Below are positions 16,278-25,596 of a stretch of 64,000 nt of DNA, one piece after another. Origin of the DNA: Neobacillus niacini (GTDB lineage: Bacteria; Bacillota; Bacilli; Bacillales; Cytobacillaceae); NCBI RefSeq assembly GCF_000759675.1, contig NZ_BAWM01000152.1, positions 124,001-188,000 of the forward strand. Direction: 5' to 3'. A model generated the notes under the pieces. That model worked only from the letters and a program-made list of their open reading frames with translations. It was not told the origin of the DNA and did no database searches. Position 1 is the first letter of the stretch, and each line of letters starts with the position of its first letter. The translations under genes were made by a program, and so were the position numbers.

Positions 16278-16739
16278 CTAACTAAAAAATTTAATCATTT
16301 TCATGGCTGTATAGGCTATTCCCGCGCCGATAAGAGGACCTACAGCCACACCTTTGAAGATAGATACGGATAAAATTGTTCCAAGAACAAGCGCCGTTGT
16401 AATATGCGGATCATTTTCTAATAGAGATACCCCGCCCTTTGCTAATAAGGCTACGACCATACCTGAAATAAGCGCTACCCAAGCAAAAGGTGATTTAAAT
16501 GCACTAGACAAATCTTTAAAGCCAATTTCACCCGAGGCAATCGGAGCTAAAACTGCTATTGTGATGACGGTAACTCCCCAATTAATCCCTTTACTCTGTA
16601 TATAGGTGAAGGATTTTGATTCAAGTCCGCTTAATTTTAATAATAGTAAAACGACAATAGCAATCAACAATGAATTATTTTTAGCGATAATTCCAATGAT
16701 CAAAAGCAGTAATAAGAACAATAATGGCTCATTAAACAT
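16278..16739 (-). CDS. ytwI: DUF441 family membrane protein YtwI
   Basis: 153-residue membrane protein with four to five hydrophobic helices (LLFLLLLLIIGIIA at the start, VTVITIAVLAPIASG, FAWVALISGMVVALLAKGG, TALVLGTILSVSIFKGVAVGPLIGAGIAY). It matches the DUF441/YeaL family in length and Gly-rich helices. Function unknown. It lies between citZ and the divergent ytvI, as in B. subtilis. Confidence 0.85.
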   Translation of the reverse strand: MFNEPLLFLLLLLIIGIIAKNNSLLIAIVVLLLLKLSGLESKSFTYIQSKGINWGVTVITIAVLAPIASGEIGFKDLSSAFKSPFAWVALISGMVVALLAKGGVSLLENDPHITTALVLGTILSVSIFKGVAVGPLIGAGIAYTAMKMIKFFS

Positions 16740-16769
16740 TCACTTCATCCATCCTTTACTTAATATCTA

Positions 16770-16847
16770 GGCTGTGTTTAAGCAAATTCTTGATTTTGCA
16801 CACTCTGTTGCTAGGAGCGGAAATCAACAGACAAGTTTAACACAGCC
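16770..16847. repeat. Short MITE-like repeat, copy 1
   Basis: 78-bp element with terminal inverted repeats GGCTGTGTT (16770-16778) and AACACAGCC (16839-16847), internally containing CTCTGTTG and GAGCGGAAATCAACAG. The latter is the reverse of the TGTTGATTTC core seen in the copies at 29107-29341 and 58714-58796. Looks like an internally deleted copy, located between ytwI and ytvI. Confidence 0.65.
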
Positions 16848-16918
16848 AAAATCATGCAGTATTGTACAAAAAATGATAAACTAAAGCTACCTATATAATC
16901 CTATAAGGAGGCATGTTA

Positions 16919-18034
16919 TTGGATAAAAAGTATTTGTATCGAACGATGAGGTTCATTTTTGTGATTGGCATTGTCGTTCTCGCACTTCTATCATTTTATT
17001 ATTTGTCAAAAGTGACCTATCCATTTCTAATTGCCTTAGTAATTGCATTTTTTATCAATCCAATTGTTAACATTTTTGAAAAAAAACTTCGAATGCCTCG
17101 CGGATTAGCGGTTTTTGTAGCTTTAATCATCATTTTTGCCTTTGTTGCGGGCTTGGTTACACTGTTAGTAGCTGAAATTGTTTCTGGAGCAAATTACTTA
17201 GCTCGAGTTGTACCAGAGCATTTGGATACATTAATCGGCTACATCGAAGAGTATATTACGGCTCAAATTATCCCTCTTTATAATCAACTAACCAGCATGT
17301 TTAATCAATTAGAAGATGGACAGCAAAACACCATTATCTCTAATATTCAAAATGTTGGTACCACCATTGGTACGACAGTTGGAAATTTCATACAAAATCT
17401 TTTCGGCAACATCCCTGTGATCCTATCATGGTTTCCAAATGCCGCAACTGTGTTAATTTTTTCTTTTTTAGCAACCTTTTTTATTAGTAAGGATTGGTAC
17501 AGATTTTCACGTCTAAGCAGTCGCATTTTACCTGAGAAGGCTAAAACAAGTGGTAAAACTGTATTTGTCGATTTGCAGAAGGCTTTATTTGGTTTTCTAA
17601 AGGCTCAACTAACACTTATATCTATTACAACCGTTATTATTTTAATTGGGCTGCTTGTCCTCCGCGTAGATTATGCGATTACAATCGCCTTGATAACGGG
17701 TATAGTGGACATTATTCCATACCTAGGTACCGGAGCTGTTTTTGTACCATGGATTATTTATGAGGTCATTGCAGGGGATATAGGTCTGGCAATAGGATTA
17801 GGTGTGCTTTATTTACTTGTTATTGTTCAAAGACAAATTATGGAGCCTAAAATACTTTCATCCAATATTGGTCTTGATCCACTAGCCACCTTAATCGCCT
17901 TATTCGTCGGATTTAAATTAGTTGGCTTTCTAGGATTAATTTTAGGTCCTGTCACCCTCGTTATTATAAACACACTCTATCGTGCAAATGTATTTCACGA
18001 TTTATGGACTTTTATTAAAGGGAAAGAAACTTAA
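16919..18034 (+). CDS. ytvI: AI-2E family transporter-like membrane protein YtvI
   Basis: 371-residue polytopic membrane protein with about eight hydrophobic segments and the UPF0118/AI-2E exporter family features (YPFLIALVIAFFINP near residue 37, DIIPYLGTGAVFVPW about 270, LIALFVGFKLVGFLGLILGP near the C-terminus). B. subtilis YtvI is expressed in sporulation; substrate is unknown. Start: AAGGAGG (16905-16911) is 7 nt from TTG 16919 but only 1 nt from ATG 16913, so TTG is chosen. Ends at a bidirectional terminator shared with fxsA. Confidence 0.87.
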   Translation: MDKKYLYRTMRFIFVIGIVVLALLSFYYLSKVTYPFLIALVIAFFINPIVNIFEKKLRMPRGLAVFVALIIIFAFVAGLVTLLVAEIVSGANYLARVVPEHLDTLIGYIEEYITAQIIPLYNQLTSMFNQLEDGQQNTIISNIQNVGTTIGTTVGNFIQNLFGNIPVILSWFPNAATVLIFSFLATFFISKDWYRFSRLSSRILPEKAKTSGKTVFVDLQKALFGFLKAQLTLISITTVIILIGLLVLRVDYAITIALITGIVDIIPYLGTGAVFVPWIIYEVIAGDIGLAIGLGVLYLLVIVQRQIMEPKILSSNIGLDPLATLIALFVGFKLVGFLGLILGPVTLVIINTLYRANVFHDLWTFIKGKET

Positions 18035-18039
18035 TACAT

Positions 18040-18076
18040 AAAACGTCAACCTCCATCTGGAAGTTGACGTTTTTAT
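18040..18076. terminator. Bidirectional terminator between ytvI and fxsA
   Basis: 10-bp stem AAACGTCAAC (18041-18050) with GTTGACGTTT (18063-18072), flanked by A- and T-tracts, serving the convergent genes. Confidence 0.88.
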
Positions 18077-18459
18077 TTAATAATTTTTATATTTCCTTTT
18101 TCAATCCTTTTACGTAAGGCACTTATCATTAGAAATTTGAAAGGCTTTCTAGATGGAGGAAACAACAATAAAAATCCGAATAAATCGGTTATAAACCCAG
18201 GAGTTAATAGAAGGGTTCCACCAATTAAAATACAAATGCCATCAAGGACAGACTCACCTGGAATTTGACCATAAGCAAGCTGTTCCTGTGCTCTTTTTAT
18301 TGTCTGCAGACCTTCCCTCTTTGCCAAGTAGGCACCAACTACACCTGTAAGAATGATAAAAGCAATGGTCGGCAAAACGCCAATCGTTCTGCCTGATAAC
18401 AGCAGGAATCCAATATCTATTGCGGGTATTACAATAATTAATAAAGCTAAATAGCGCAT
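18073..18459 (-). CDS. fxsA: FxsA family membrane protein
   Basis: 128 residues; B. subtilis YtzA/FxsA equivalent. It has about four hydrophobic stretches (ALLIIVIPAIDIGFLLLSG, LPTIAFIILTGVVGAYLA, LDGICILIGGTLLLTPGFITDLFGFLLLFP) and the LLTPGFITDxxGFLLLxPPxR family signature. E. coli FxsA relieves phage exclusion by F; the cellular role is unknown. Start at ATG 18459 with AAGGAG 8 nt upstream; longer in-frame readings into the pyk terminator are unlikely. Lies after pyk. Confidence 0.9.
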   Translation of the reverse strand: MRYLALLIIVIPAIDIGFLLLSGRTIGVLPTIAFIILTGVVGAYLAKREGLQTIKRAQEQLAYGQIPGESVLDGICILIGGTLLLTPGFITDLFGFLLLFPPSRKPFKFLMISALRKRIEKGNIKIIK

Positions 18460-18526
18460 TTTTCTATCTCCTTCAAACCAGCTTGTATACATTATATACC
18501 CAATAGTTGAAATAATCCTTTTAAAA

Positions 18527-18553
18527 AGAAAAAAGAAGGGAATATCCCTCCTT
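18527..18553 (-). terminator. Terminator after pyk
   Basis: Minus strand AAGGAGGGA paired with TCCCTTCTT (one mismatch), then TTTTCTTTTT, directly beyond the pyk stop and before fxsA. Confidence 0.7.
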
Positions 18554-18561
18554 TTCAATAA

Positions 18562-20325
18562 TTAAAGGACACTGGCATGTCCGTTATATATAACACCTCT
18601 TGAGGCATCTACTGTGATTTCCTGACCATCTCTAAACAACTCAAGTGCATTTTCAACACCAACAATTACTGGAATACCAAGGTTAAGTCCAACTACAGCT
18701 GCATGGCTGGTTAAACCACCTTCCTGAGTTATGAGAGCAGCACATTTTTCGATGGCTGGTACCATATCACGGTCTGAACCTAACGTAACTAAAATGGAAC
18801 CTGGCTTTACCTTCTCGATCGCTTCCTGAGCAGTATGGGCAATAACCACTTTACCGAAAGCAGATTTACGTCCAATTCCTTGTGCTCTTGTGATAATATC
18901 ACCGACAACATGAATTTTCATCAAGTTAGTGGTTCCAGCTTCACCAACAGGCACACCAGCAGTGATAACTACTAAAGCGCCATGTTTAACGATTCCGCTG
19001 TTTACACTTTCTTCAACAGCACTATCCAGCATTTCGTCTGTAGAGCTGCAGATTCTTCCTAGCTGAGGATACACACCCCATACAAGTGCTAAACGACGGA
19101 AAACCTGCTCGTTTGCTGTAACAGCCACGATTGGTGCCTTTGTACGGTATTTTGATATCATTCTTGCCGTATGACCACTTTCAGTTGGTGTAATAATCGC
19201 ATTCACATCTAGATTTAAAGCAGTATGTGCAACTGACTGACCAATTGCGTCAGTAAGATTGTGCTCTGAATCTTTACTGCGAGCCGATAAAATTTCTTTA
19301 TGATCTAAAGCTTGTTCCGCTCTAGATGCAATATTATGCATTGTTTGCACGGCTTCAACTGGATATATCCCTGCAGCTGTTTCACCAGATAGCATTATCG
19401 CATCCGTACCATCAAATATTGCATTGGCAACATCACTAGCTTCTGCACGTGTTGGACGTGGATTGCGCTGCATAGAATCAAGCATTTGAGTAGCCGTAAT
19501 AACAGGTTTACCATGCGTATTACACTTCTTGATTAACATTTTTTGCACAAGTGGTACTTCTTCAGCTGGTATTTCCACACCAAGATCGCCACGTGCCACC
19601 ATTAAACCATCCGAAATTTCAAGGATTTCATCAATGTTATCGACGCCTTCTTGGTTTTCAATCTTAGGGATAATATGGATGTGTGTAGCCTGCTTTTCCT
19701 CTAATAGCTGACGAATTTCCAGCACGTCGCTGGCACGTCGTACAAAGGAAGCAGCAATAAAATCAACACCTTGCTCAATTCCAAAAATGATATCATTTGT
19801 ATCCTTTTCTGTAATACCTGGAAGTTTTACCGATACTCCTGGAACGTTGACACCTTTTTTGTTCTTCAATGTTCCACTGTTAAGGATTTTTGTCTGAATT
19901 TCATTTTGTTCCTTATCAATATTAAGGACTTCAAGTCCAATTAGACCGTCATCCAATAATATTTTAGAGCCCACATGCACATCATCAATTAATCCTGGGT
20001 ATGTAATTGAAAACTTTTCTGTGGTACCTTCTACTTCATTCATTGAAAGAATAATATTATCCCCTGATTTAAGTTCAATTGCTCCATTTACCATATTATT
20101 AGTGCGGATTTCTGGACCTTTTGTATCAAGTAGAATAGCAACAGTCTTACCTGTTAGTTTTGAGGCTTCACGAATATTTTGGATTCGCTGTCCATGCTCT
20201 TCGAAGTCACCATGGGAAAAATTCAAACGGGCAACATTCATCCCTGATTCGATTAATTGGGTTAATTTTTCTACACTTTCACTTGCAGGACCAATCGTAC
20301 AGACGATTTTCGTTTTACGCAACAT
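18562..20325 (-). CDS. pyk: Pyruvate kinase with C-terminal PEP-utiliser domain
   Basis: 587 residues, the long Bacillus form. The catalytic barrel spans about 1-350 (RKTKIVCTIGPAS at the start, IPKIENQEGVDNIDEIL with the catalytic Lys, MVARGDLGVEIP), the allosteric domain about 355-470, and a C-terminal extension of about 110 residues homologous to the phosphohistidine domain of PEP-utilising enzymes (GGLTSHAAVVGLNLGIPVIVG). Makes pyruvate and ATP from PEP. It starts 32 nt after pfkA, forming the usual pfkA-pyk operon. Confidence 0.97.
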   Translation of the reverse strand: MLRKTKIVCTIGPASESVEKLTQLIESGMNVARLNFSHGDFEEHGQRIQNIREASKLTGKTVAILLDTKGPEIRTNNMVNGAIELKSGDNIILSMNEVEGTTEKFSITYPGLIDDVHVGSKILLDDGLIGLEVLNIDKEQNEIQTKILNSGTLKNKKGVNVPGVSVKLPGITEKDTNDIIFGIEQGVDFIAASFVRRASDVLEIRQLLEEKQATHIHIIPKIENQEGVDNIDEILEISDGLMVARGDLGVEIPAEEVPLVQKMLIKKCNTHGKPVITATQMLDSMQRNPRPTRAEASDVANAIFDGTDAIMLSGETAAGIYPVEAVQTMHNIASRAEQALDHKEILSARSKDSEHNLTDAIGQSVAHTALNLDVNAIITPTESGHTARMISKYRTKAPIVAVTANEQVFRRLALVWGVYPQLGRICSSTDEMLDSAVEESVNSGIVKHGALVVITAGVPVGEAGTTNLMKIHVVGDIITRAQGIGRKSAFGKVVIAHTAQEAIEKVKPGSILVTLGSDRDMVPAIEKCAALITQEGGLTSHAAVVGLNLGIPVIVGVENALELFRDGQEITVDASRGVIYNGHASVL

Positions 20326-20357
20326 CTTTTGTTTCCTCCTATATTTAAACAGTACTT

Positions 20358-21317
20358 TTAGATAGATAATTCTTTTGAAAGTTTAACAAGGTCTAGGTCT
20401 AGCTTATGCTTTCTTTCTAAAGCTTCGACAATATCGTAATCAACAAGGCTATTTTTTTCAATCCCTACTGCACGTCCGCCCTTGCCCTCGATTAATAATT
20501 CTACTGCTCTTGCACCTAGCCGGCTTGCCAGCACTCGGTCTGCCGCTGTTGGCGATCCACCGCGTTGAATATGCCCAAGTACAGATACTCTTGTATCAAA
20601 GTTGGTTGCTTCTTTAAGCTGCTTGGCAAAATCATTGCCGTTGCAAACTCCTTCAGCCACGATAATGATGCTATGCTTTTTCCCACGTTCCTGCCCTTTA
20701 CGAAGTCTATCTGTAACTTCAGCCATATCATAGCCTTCTTCAGGAATAAGAATGGTTTCTGCTCCACCAGCTAATCCAGCATACAAAGCTAGGTCTCCAG
20801 CGTCCCTTCCCATTACCTCAATCACAAAAGTTCTTTCATGAGATGTAGCGGTGTCACGGATTTTATCCAGAGCATCAATAACTGTATTTAAAGCCGTATC
20901 AAAACCAATGGTTACTTCCGTACCAGGAATATCATTATCGATTGTTCCAGGTACACCAATGCATGGATAACCATGTTGTGTTAAAGCTCTTGCACCACGA
21001 TAAGAACCATCTCCACCAATGACAACAAGCCCTTCAATACCGTGTGCTTTTAACTGCTCAATTCCTTTTTGCTGTCCCTCTGGTGTTTTAAATTCTGGGC
21101 AGCGTGCAGTATGCAGCATGGTACCTCCGCGATGAATAATATCACCGACCGAGCCGAGCTCTAGTTTTTTTATATTTCCAGATATAAGTCCAGTATATCC
21201 ACCATATATTCCATAGACCTCTACGTTGTGAAAAATAGCTTTTCGAACAACTGCTCGAATTGCGGGATTCATTCCTGGTGAGTCTCCACCACTTGTTAGA
21301 ACACCAATTTTTTTCAT
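20358..21317 (-). CDS. pfkA: ATP-dependent 6-phosphofructokinase
   Basis: 319 residues, identical in length to the Bacillus enzyme. Motifs: KIGVLTSGGDSPGMNPAIRAVVR (ATP-binding GGD), GGDGSYRGA, and catalytic PGTIDNDIPGTEVTIGFDTA with the TIDND motif. The effector-site arginines common to the allosteric tetramer appear intact. ATG 21317 has GAGGTGG 5 nt upstream. Controls entry into lower glycolysis together with pyk downstream. Confidence 0.97.
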   Translation of the reverse strand: MKKIGVLTSGGDSPGMNPAIRAVVRKAIFHNVEVYGIYGGYTGLISGNIKKLELGSVGDIIHRGGTMLHTARCPEFKTPEGQQKGIEQLKAHGIEGLVVIGGDGSYRGARALTQHGYPCIGVPGTIDNDIPGTEVTIGFDTALNTVIDALDKIRDTATSHERTFVIEVMGRDAGDLALYAGLAGGAETILIPEEGYDMAEVTDRLRKGQERGKKHSIIIVAEGVCNGNDFAKQLKEATNFDTRVSVLGHIQRGGSPTAADRVLASRLGARAVELLIEGKGGRAVGIEKNSLVDYDIVEALERKHKLDLDLVKLSKELSI

Positions 21318-21489
21318 TTCTACCACCTCATGTGATTTACTAAAATCGTATGTATATTTAAATATGAGTTTTCATTATACGTGTCCTGCATTTATTATTT
21401 ACATAAAAGCCGGTAATATTTATAAAATACCATTAAAGAGACCCCTAAACAACTCAATCACATTAGTAAATTTAATAGACGGAATAATC

Positions 21490-21525
21490 GGTTAACTGGA
21501 AACGCTTAACCACAAAATGGAAACG
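21490..21525 (-). promoter_or_regulatory. Repeated TGGAAACG boxes upstream of pfkA
   Basis: TGGAAACG occurs at 21497-21504 and again at 21518-21525, exactly 21 bp (two helical turns) apart. The first copy is enclosed by GGTTAA (21490-21495) and TTAACC (21506-21511). The motif resembles a LacI-family half-site. Lies about 170-210 nt upstream of pfkA and about 100 nt after the accA terminator. Confidence 0.35.
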
Positions 21526-21590
21526 TCATCATTTACACATATTGGCTATTTTTTGACACAAATGTGAAATGGAACAAAGTCCTATAAAAG

Positions 21591-21616
21591 AAAAACGTGC
21601 TCTGAAAGCACGTTTT
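21591..21616 (-). terminator. Terminator after accA
   Basis: 8-bp stem AACGTGCT/AGCACGTT with trailing TTTTCTTTT on the minus strand, abutting the accA stop. Confidence 0.88.
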
Positions 21617-22589
21617 AGATACTAATATAATCCTTTAAAAATGAGTATTCACCAATCGTTCTAAATCGATTATAGCGATCTGCCACAAGCTCCTCTTCTG
21701 ATAGTTCTAGAAGTTCCTTTAAGGATTTCTTCAAGAAAATATTAATCGCCTCAGCTTGACCCTTAACGTCCTTATGTGCACCACCCTTGATTTCTGGGAT
21801 AATATCATCAATGATGCCAAGTTCTTTCAGGTCAGGGGCCGTTATTTTCATGGACTCTGCTGCCTTCTTTGCAAGGGAAGAATCCTTCCATAAAATTGCA
21901 GCTGCCCCTTCAGGCGAAATAACGGAATAGGTTGAGTTTTCAAGCATATACATGCGATTACCAACTCCTAGTGCAAGTGCACCGCCACTTCCTCCTTCAC
22001 CAATAACGATGCAAATAACTGGCACCTTTAGTCCGGCCATTTCAAATAGGTTACGAGCAATGGCTTCACTTTGTCCCCGTTCTTCTGCAGCTTTTCCTGG
22101 ATAGGCTCCTTTTGTATCAATAAAACAAATAATTGGACGATTAAATTTATCCGCCTGCTTCATTAAGCGTAAAGCTTTTCGATAGCCTTCAGGGTGTGGC
22201 ATTCCAAAGTTTCTGCGAATATTTTCTTTCGTATCTTTTCCTCTTTGATGACCAATGACCGTAACTGGCAGCCCTCGAAACTTAGCAACCCCGCCTACAA
22301 TAGCTTCGTCGTCGCCAAATGATCTGTCACCATGACATTCAAAGAAACCGTCAAATAAGTTGGCAATATAATCTAATGTAGTCGGTCTATTTGGGTGTCT
22401 GGCAATTTGAACGCGATCCCATGGCTTGATATTGTCATATATATCTTTTTCGAGTTTTTCAAGTCGTAATTCTAATTTTTCAATTTCGGAAGATAAATCA
22501 ACATCTGCAGTTTTTGTAAACTCTTTTAGTTCGGCAATTTTATTTCTTAATTGCACGACCGGGCGTTCAAATTCTAATTCCCCTACCAT
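21615..22589 (-). CDS. accA: Acetyl-CoA carboxylase carboxyltransferase subunit alpha
   Basis: 324 residues; with AccD forms the carboxyltransferase that transfers CO2 from biotin to acetyl-CoA, giving malonyl-CoA. Recognised by PWDRVQIARHPNRPTTLDYI, GHQRGKDTKENIRRNFGMPHPEGYRKALRLM, and the oxyanion-type glycines in GEGGSGGALALGVGNRMYMLENSTYSVISPEGAAAILWKD. Start overlaps the accD stop by 7 nt, so expression is coupled. Confidence 0.97.
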   Translation of the reverse strand: MVGELEFERPVVQLRNKIAELKEFTKTADVDLSSEIEKLELRLEKLEKDIYDNIKPWDRVQIARHPNRPTTLDYIANLFDGFFECHGDRSFGDDEAIVGGVAKFRGLPVTVIGHQRGKDTKENIRRNFGMPHPEGYRKALRLMKQADKFNRPIICFIDTKGAYPGKAAEERGQSEAIARNLFEMAGLKVPVICIVIGEGGSGGALALGVGNRMYMLENSTYSVISPEGAAAILWKDSSLAKKAAESMKITAPDLKELGIIDDIIPEIKGGAHKDVKGQAEAINIFLKKSLKELLELSEEELVADRYNRFRTIGEYSFLKDYISI

Positions 22590-23458
22590 TCGAGCTCACC
22601 TCCTGGTTGATGAATTTCAAGTAAGTTTGTGATTTTATCGATTAAATCTTGACGAGAAATGATCGCGTCAAGCTGACCATGCTTCAATAGAAACTCTGCT
22701 GTTTGAAAGTCTTCAGGCAGTTCCTCACGAATGGATTGTTCGATTACTCTGCGACCCGCAAAACCTATTAATGCCCCTGGTTCTGCAAAGTTGTAGTCAC
22801 CTAATGAGGCGAAGCTTGCAGAAACACCGCCAGTTGTTGGATGGGTCATAATTGAAATAATAAGACCGCCATTATCACTAAATCTCTTTAAAGCAACACT
22901 CGTTTTGGCCATTTGCATTAAGCTAAGAACGCCTTCTTGCATTCTGGCACCGCCTGAGGCAGTAAAAATGATAAATGGTACTGACATTTCATCGGCTTTT
23001 TCAATCGCACGGGTAATTTTTTCACCTACAACGGAACCCATACTTCCCATTCTAAAAGTAGAATCCATAATGGCTAAGACAATTTTATTACTATTAACAC
23101 TTCCATAGCCAGTCACTACGGCTTCATTAATCTTCGTTTTTTGACGGTCTTTTTCTACCTTTTCCAGGTAATCTGGGAAGTTCAACGGGTTCTCAGAAAC
23201 CATGTTTTCGTCTATCTCATTGAAGCTGTCTTCATCTAAAAAGCTAACAATACGCTCTTTTGCATTCATGGCATGGTGATATCCACAATGTAAACAAACC
23301 TTCAAATTTTTATTAAGTTCTTTTGTATACATAATCGTTTTACATGACGGACATTTCGTCATAATTCCTTCGGGTACATCATTTTTCGCAGCCTCAGTAG
23401 GAATCGTTGCATATTTTTTCTTTTTATTCGTATTTTTTGTAAAAAGCTCTTTAAGCAA
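22583..23458 (-). CDS. accD: Acetyl-CoA carboxylase carboxyltransferase subunit beta
   Basis: 291 residues with an N-terminal four-cysteine zinc ribbon (CPSC ... CLHCG, about residues 35-57) and the crotonase-like carboxyltransferase core (FTASGGARMQEGVLSLMQMAKTS, MTHPTTGGVSASFASLGD). TTG 23458 (MLKELFTK) is chosen by comparison with B. subtilis AccD and because GGGAGG is 10 nt upstream; a TTG three codons earlier has only 1-nt spacing. A FadR-type palindrome lies about 110 nt upstream, after the terminator of the malic enzyme operon. Confidence 0.95.
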   Translation of the reverse strand: MLKELFTKNTNKKKKYATIPTEAAKNDVPEGIMTKCPSCKTIMYTKELNKNLKVCLHCGYHHAMNAKERIVSFLDEDSFNEIDENMVSENPLNFPDYLEKVEKDRQKTKINEAVVTGYGSVNSNKIVLAIMDSTFRMGSMGSVVGEKITRAIEKADEMSVPFIIFTASGGARMQEGVLSLMQMAKTSVALKRFSDNGGLIISIMTHPTTGGVSASFASLGDYNFAEPGALIGFAGRRVIEQSIREELPEDFQTAEFLLKHGQLDAIISRQDLIDKITNLLEIHQPGGELEW

Positions 23459-23569
23459 TTTGTCCAAACCTCCCTCGTTGGAAAAAATCTGCCAAACGGC
23501 AAGTTTTTATCATCTTATATTTGAAGTCTTTCCTTAAATAATGACAATTCAAACCTAACCTTTAAAAAT

Positions 23570-23580
23570 TGGTCAGACCA
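23570..23580. promoter_or_regulatory. FadR-type operator upstream of accD
   Basis: Palindrome TGGTCAGACCA, identical to the copy at 25597-25607. TGGTnnnACCA is the established core of FadR-subfamily GntR operators. It lies between the preceding operon's terminator and accD. The local regulator at 23661-24308 is the natural candidate to bind it. Confidence 0.6.
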
Positions 23581-23589
23581 CCCAAACAT

Positions 23590-23614
23590 TAAAAATGCCC
23601 ACATCAAATTGGGC
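23590..23614 (-). terminator. Terminator of the malic enzyme-FadR operon
   Basis: Minus strand GCCCA/TGGGC stem with an 8-nt loop, followed by ATTTTTAATG, about 50 nt after the regulator's stop. Confidence 0.75.
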
Positions 23615-23660
23615 TTGATTGCTTGTCTAACACTATAAAGGAAAAACACTTCAAAATCTG

Positions 23661-24308
23661 TTAGTATTTGTCGGTTAAAATAGACAAATTTCTTAATTGC
23701 CGATATGCATATAATGTCTTTTTCTCATCTTTCGCAGCCAATGCTTCAATTAACATTAAAAAGCTATTTCGATTATACTCTACATTTTTTATATCCAGTG
23801 AATTGTAATAGTCTTTTAATATTAACCAGATTCTCGAAAACAAATAATTGTCTGCCATTTCAATAAGTTGATAAAAGAATTGATCATCATTTAATTGGTC
23901 GGCTTCAACCAAGCTCTTTAGCTTCAACAATTGCTCTTCATCAGCTCTATTAAGAACTAACCGAAGAAAATCCATTTCTATTAGGTTCTTTGTTTCAATC
24001 ACATCTAATTTTGCTTTTTCATCTTGGAGAATAAAGGTACCAAGCAGCTGGACTAGTTGATTTCCACGAAAATCCCTGATATACGTTCCTTCACCGCGTC
24101 TCGTTTCAATTAACCCTAGCAGTTCTAATGCTCTTAAAGCTTCTCGAACCGAAGAGCGCCCGACATTCAGGCGCTCTGTCAATTCCCGTTCAGATGGGAT
24201 TTTATCTCCAGATTTTAAATTATCTGCAGATATCATCTCTCTTAGATGTTTAACAATTTCTAGATATACTTTAGTATTTGTCACTAACGAATCACTCACT
24301 TTTACCAA
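23661..24308 (-). CDS. GntR-family transcriptional regulator, FadR subfamily
   Basis: About 215 residues. N-terminal winged helix (residues about 15-80, with SGDKIPSERELTERLNVGRSSVREALRALELLGLIETRRGEGTYI) and an all-helical FadR-type C-terminal ligand domain (FCD) that is shorter and less conserved. The start is uncertain: in-frame TTG 24308, GTG 24299 and GTG 24284 are possible; the reading overlaps the malic enzyme gene by up to 17 nt, showing co-transcription. Likely self-regulates through the palindrome at 25597 and may also control accDA through 23570. The effector is unknown. Confidence 0.88.
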   Translation of the reverse strand: MVKVSDSLVTNTKVYLEIVKHLREMISADNLKSGDKIPSERELTERLNVGRSSVREALRALELLGLIETRRGEGTYIRDFRGNQLVQLLGTFILQDEKAKLDVIETKNLIEMDFLRLVLNRADEEQLLKLKSLVEADQLNDDQFFYQLIEMADNYLFSRIWLILKDYYNSLDIKNVEYNRNSFLMLIEALAAKDEKKTLYAYRQLRNLSILTDKY

Positions 24309-25530
24309 TAATAGCGAGCCTCATTGTTTTTTCTTTTACATCTTCAGGGTCAACTTTTAACCGGGCTACACCCGTTTCCATAGCCGCTTTTGCTACTGCC
24401 GCAGCAACTGCTGGAGCCACTCGCGGATCAAACGGTGCTGGGATGACATAATCCTCATTTAGTTCAGATTCATTTATTAAGCTGGCAATTGCCTCAACAG
24501 CTGCCACCTTCATTTTTTCGTTTATGTGTGTTGCACGAACATCTAGAGCTCCACGGAAAATCCCAGGGAAAGCTAGTACATTATTTACCTGGTTAGGAAA
24601 ATCAGATCTTCCCGTACCAACCACTCTAGCTCCAGCTTCTTTTGCTACATGCGGCATAATTTCTGGAGTAGGGTTTGCCATTGCAAAGATGATTGCATCT
24701 TTATTCATTGAAGCAACCATTTCTTTTGTTAGTGCGCCTTCAACAGATACACCAATAAATACATCGGCACCTTTTATTACTTCTTCAAGGCTTCCGGTAA
24801 GATTCTCACGATTTGTGAATTTTGCTACTTCTGCCTTGACCTCATTCATACCTTGCGGGCGTCCTTCGTAAATGGCACCCTTCGTATCACACATAATAAT
24901 ATCTCTTACACCATAGCTGTATAATAATTTAATAATTGCAATTCCAGCCGCTCCAGCCCCATTAGCAACCACTTTAATTTCAGTTATTTTCTTGCCAATC
25001 AGCTTTAACGCATTTACAAGACCCGCAGCCGTAACAATAGCAGTACCATGTTGATCATCATGGAAAACAGGAATATTCGCTTCTTTTTTCAATCTTTCTT
25101 CAATGACAAAGCAATTTGGCGCGGCGATATCTTCAAGATTCACGCCTCCAAATGTTGGCTCAAGCAGTTTAACGGTTTCAATTATTTTTTCGACATCGGT
25201 AGTGTTTAAGCAAATTGGGAAGGCATCGACGCCAGCAAAGCTTTTGAACAATACTGCTTTACCTTCCATTACTGGAAGTGCAGCTTCTGGTCCAATATTT
25301 CCGAGACCTAAGACTGCTGTACCATCTGTCACTACAGCAACCATATTGCCTTTCATTGTGTATTCGTAAACTGTTTCTGGCTTTTCATAAATATCCTTAC
25401 ATGGTTCGGCAACGCCAGGAGAATACGCTAAACTTAGATCCTTTGCATTTCTTACAGGTACTTTTGATTTAGATTCTAGCTTTCCTTTGTTAATTCGATG
25501 CATGTGTAGTGCTTCTTCCCGTAAAGTCAA
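24292..25530 (-). CDS. ytsJ: Malic enzyme (YtsJ/MaeB type)
   Basis: 412 residues; oxidatively decarboxylates malate to pyruvate. B. subtilis YtsJ is the main NADP-dependent malic enzyme. Seen: SLAYSPGVAEPCKDI (residues about 36-50), GNIGPEAALPVMEGKAVLFKSFAGVDAFPI, metal-site FHDDQHGTA, and a Rossmann motif VVANGAGAAGIAI. TTG 25530 follows GGGGTGG at 6-nt spacing. Heads an operon with the FadR-type regulator; its promoter carries a FadR-type palindrome just after the start site. Confidence 0.95.
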   Translation of the reverse strand: MTLREEALHMHRINKGKLESKSKVPVRNAKDLSLAYSPGVAEPCKDIYEKPETVYEYTMKGNMVAVVTDGTAVLGLGNIGPEAALPVMEGKAVLFKSFAGVDAFPICLNTTDVEKIIETVKLLEPTFGGVNLEDIAAPNCFVIEERLKKEANIPVFHDDQHGTAIVTAAGLVNALKLIGKKITEIKVVANGAGAAGIAIIKLLYSYGVRDIIMCDTKGAIYEGRPQGMNEVKAEVAKFTNRENLTGSLEEVIKGADVFIGVSVEGALTKEMVASMNKDAIIFAMANPTPEIMPHVAKEAGARVVGTGRSDFPNQVNNVLAFPGIFRGALDVRATHINEKMKVAAVEAIASLINESELNEDYVIPAPFDPRVAPAVAAAVAKAAMETGVARLKVDPEDVKEKTMRLAIIGKSE

Positions 25531-25596
25531 GATATTCCACCCCTTAAATTAGTACAAAAAGAAATCGTTAAATACCATTACTAGTCTGTTATTTAG

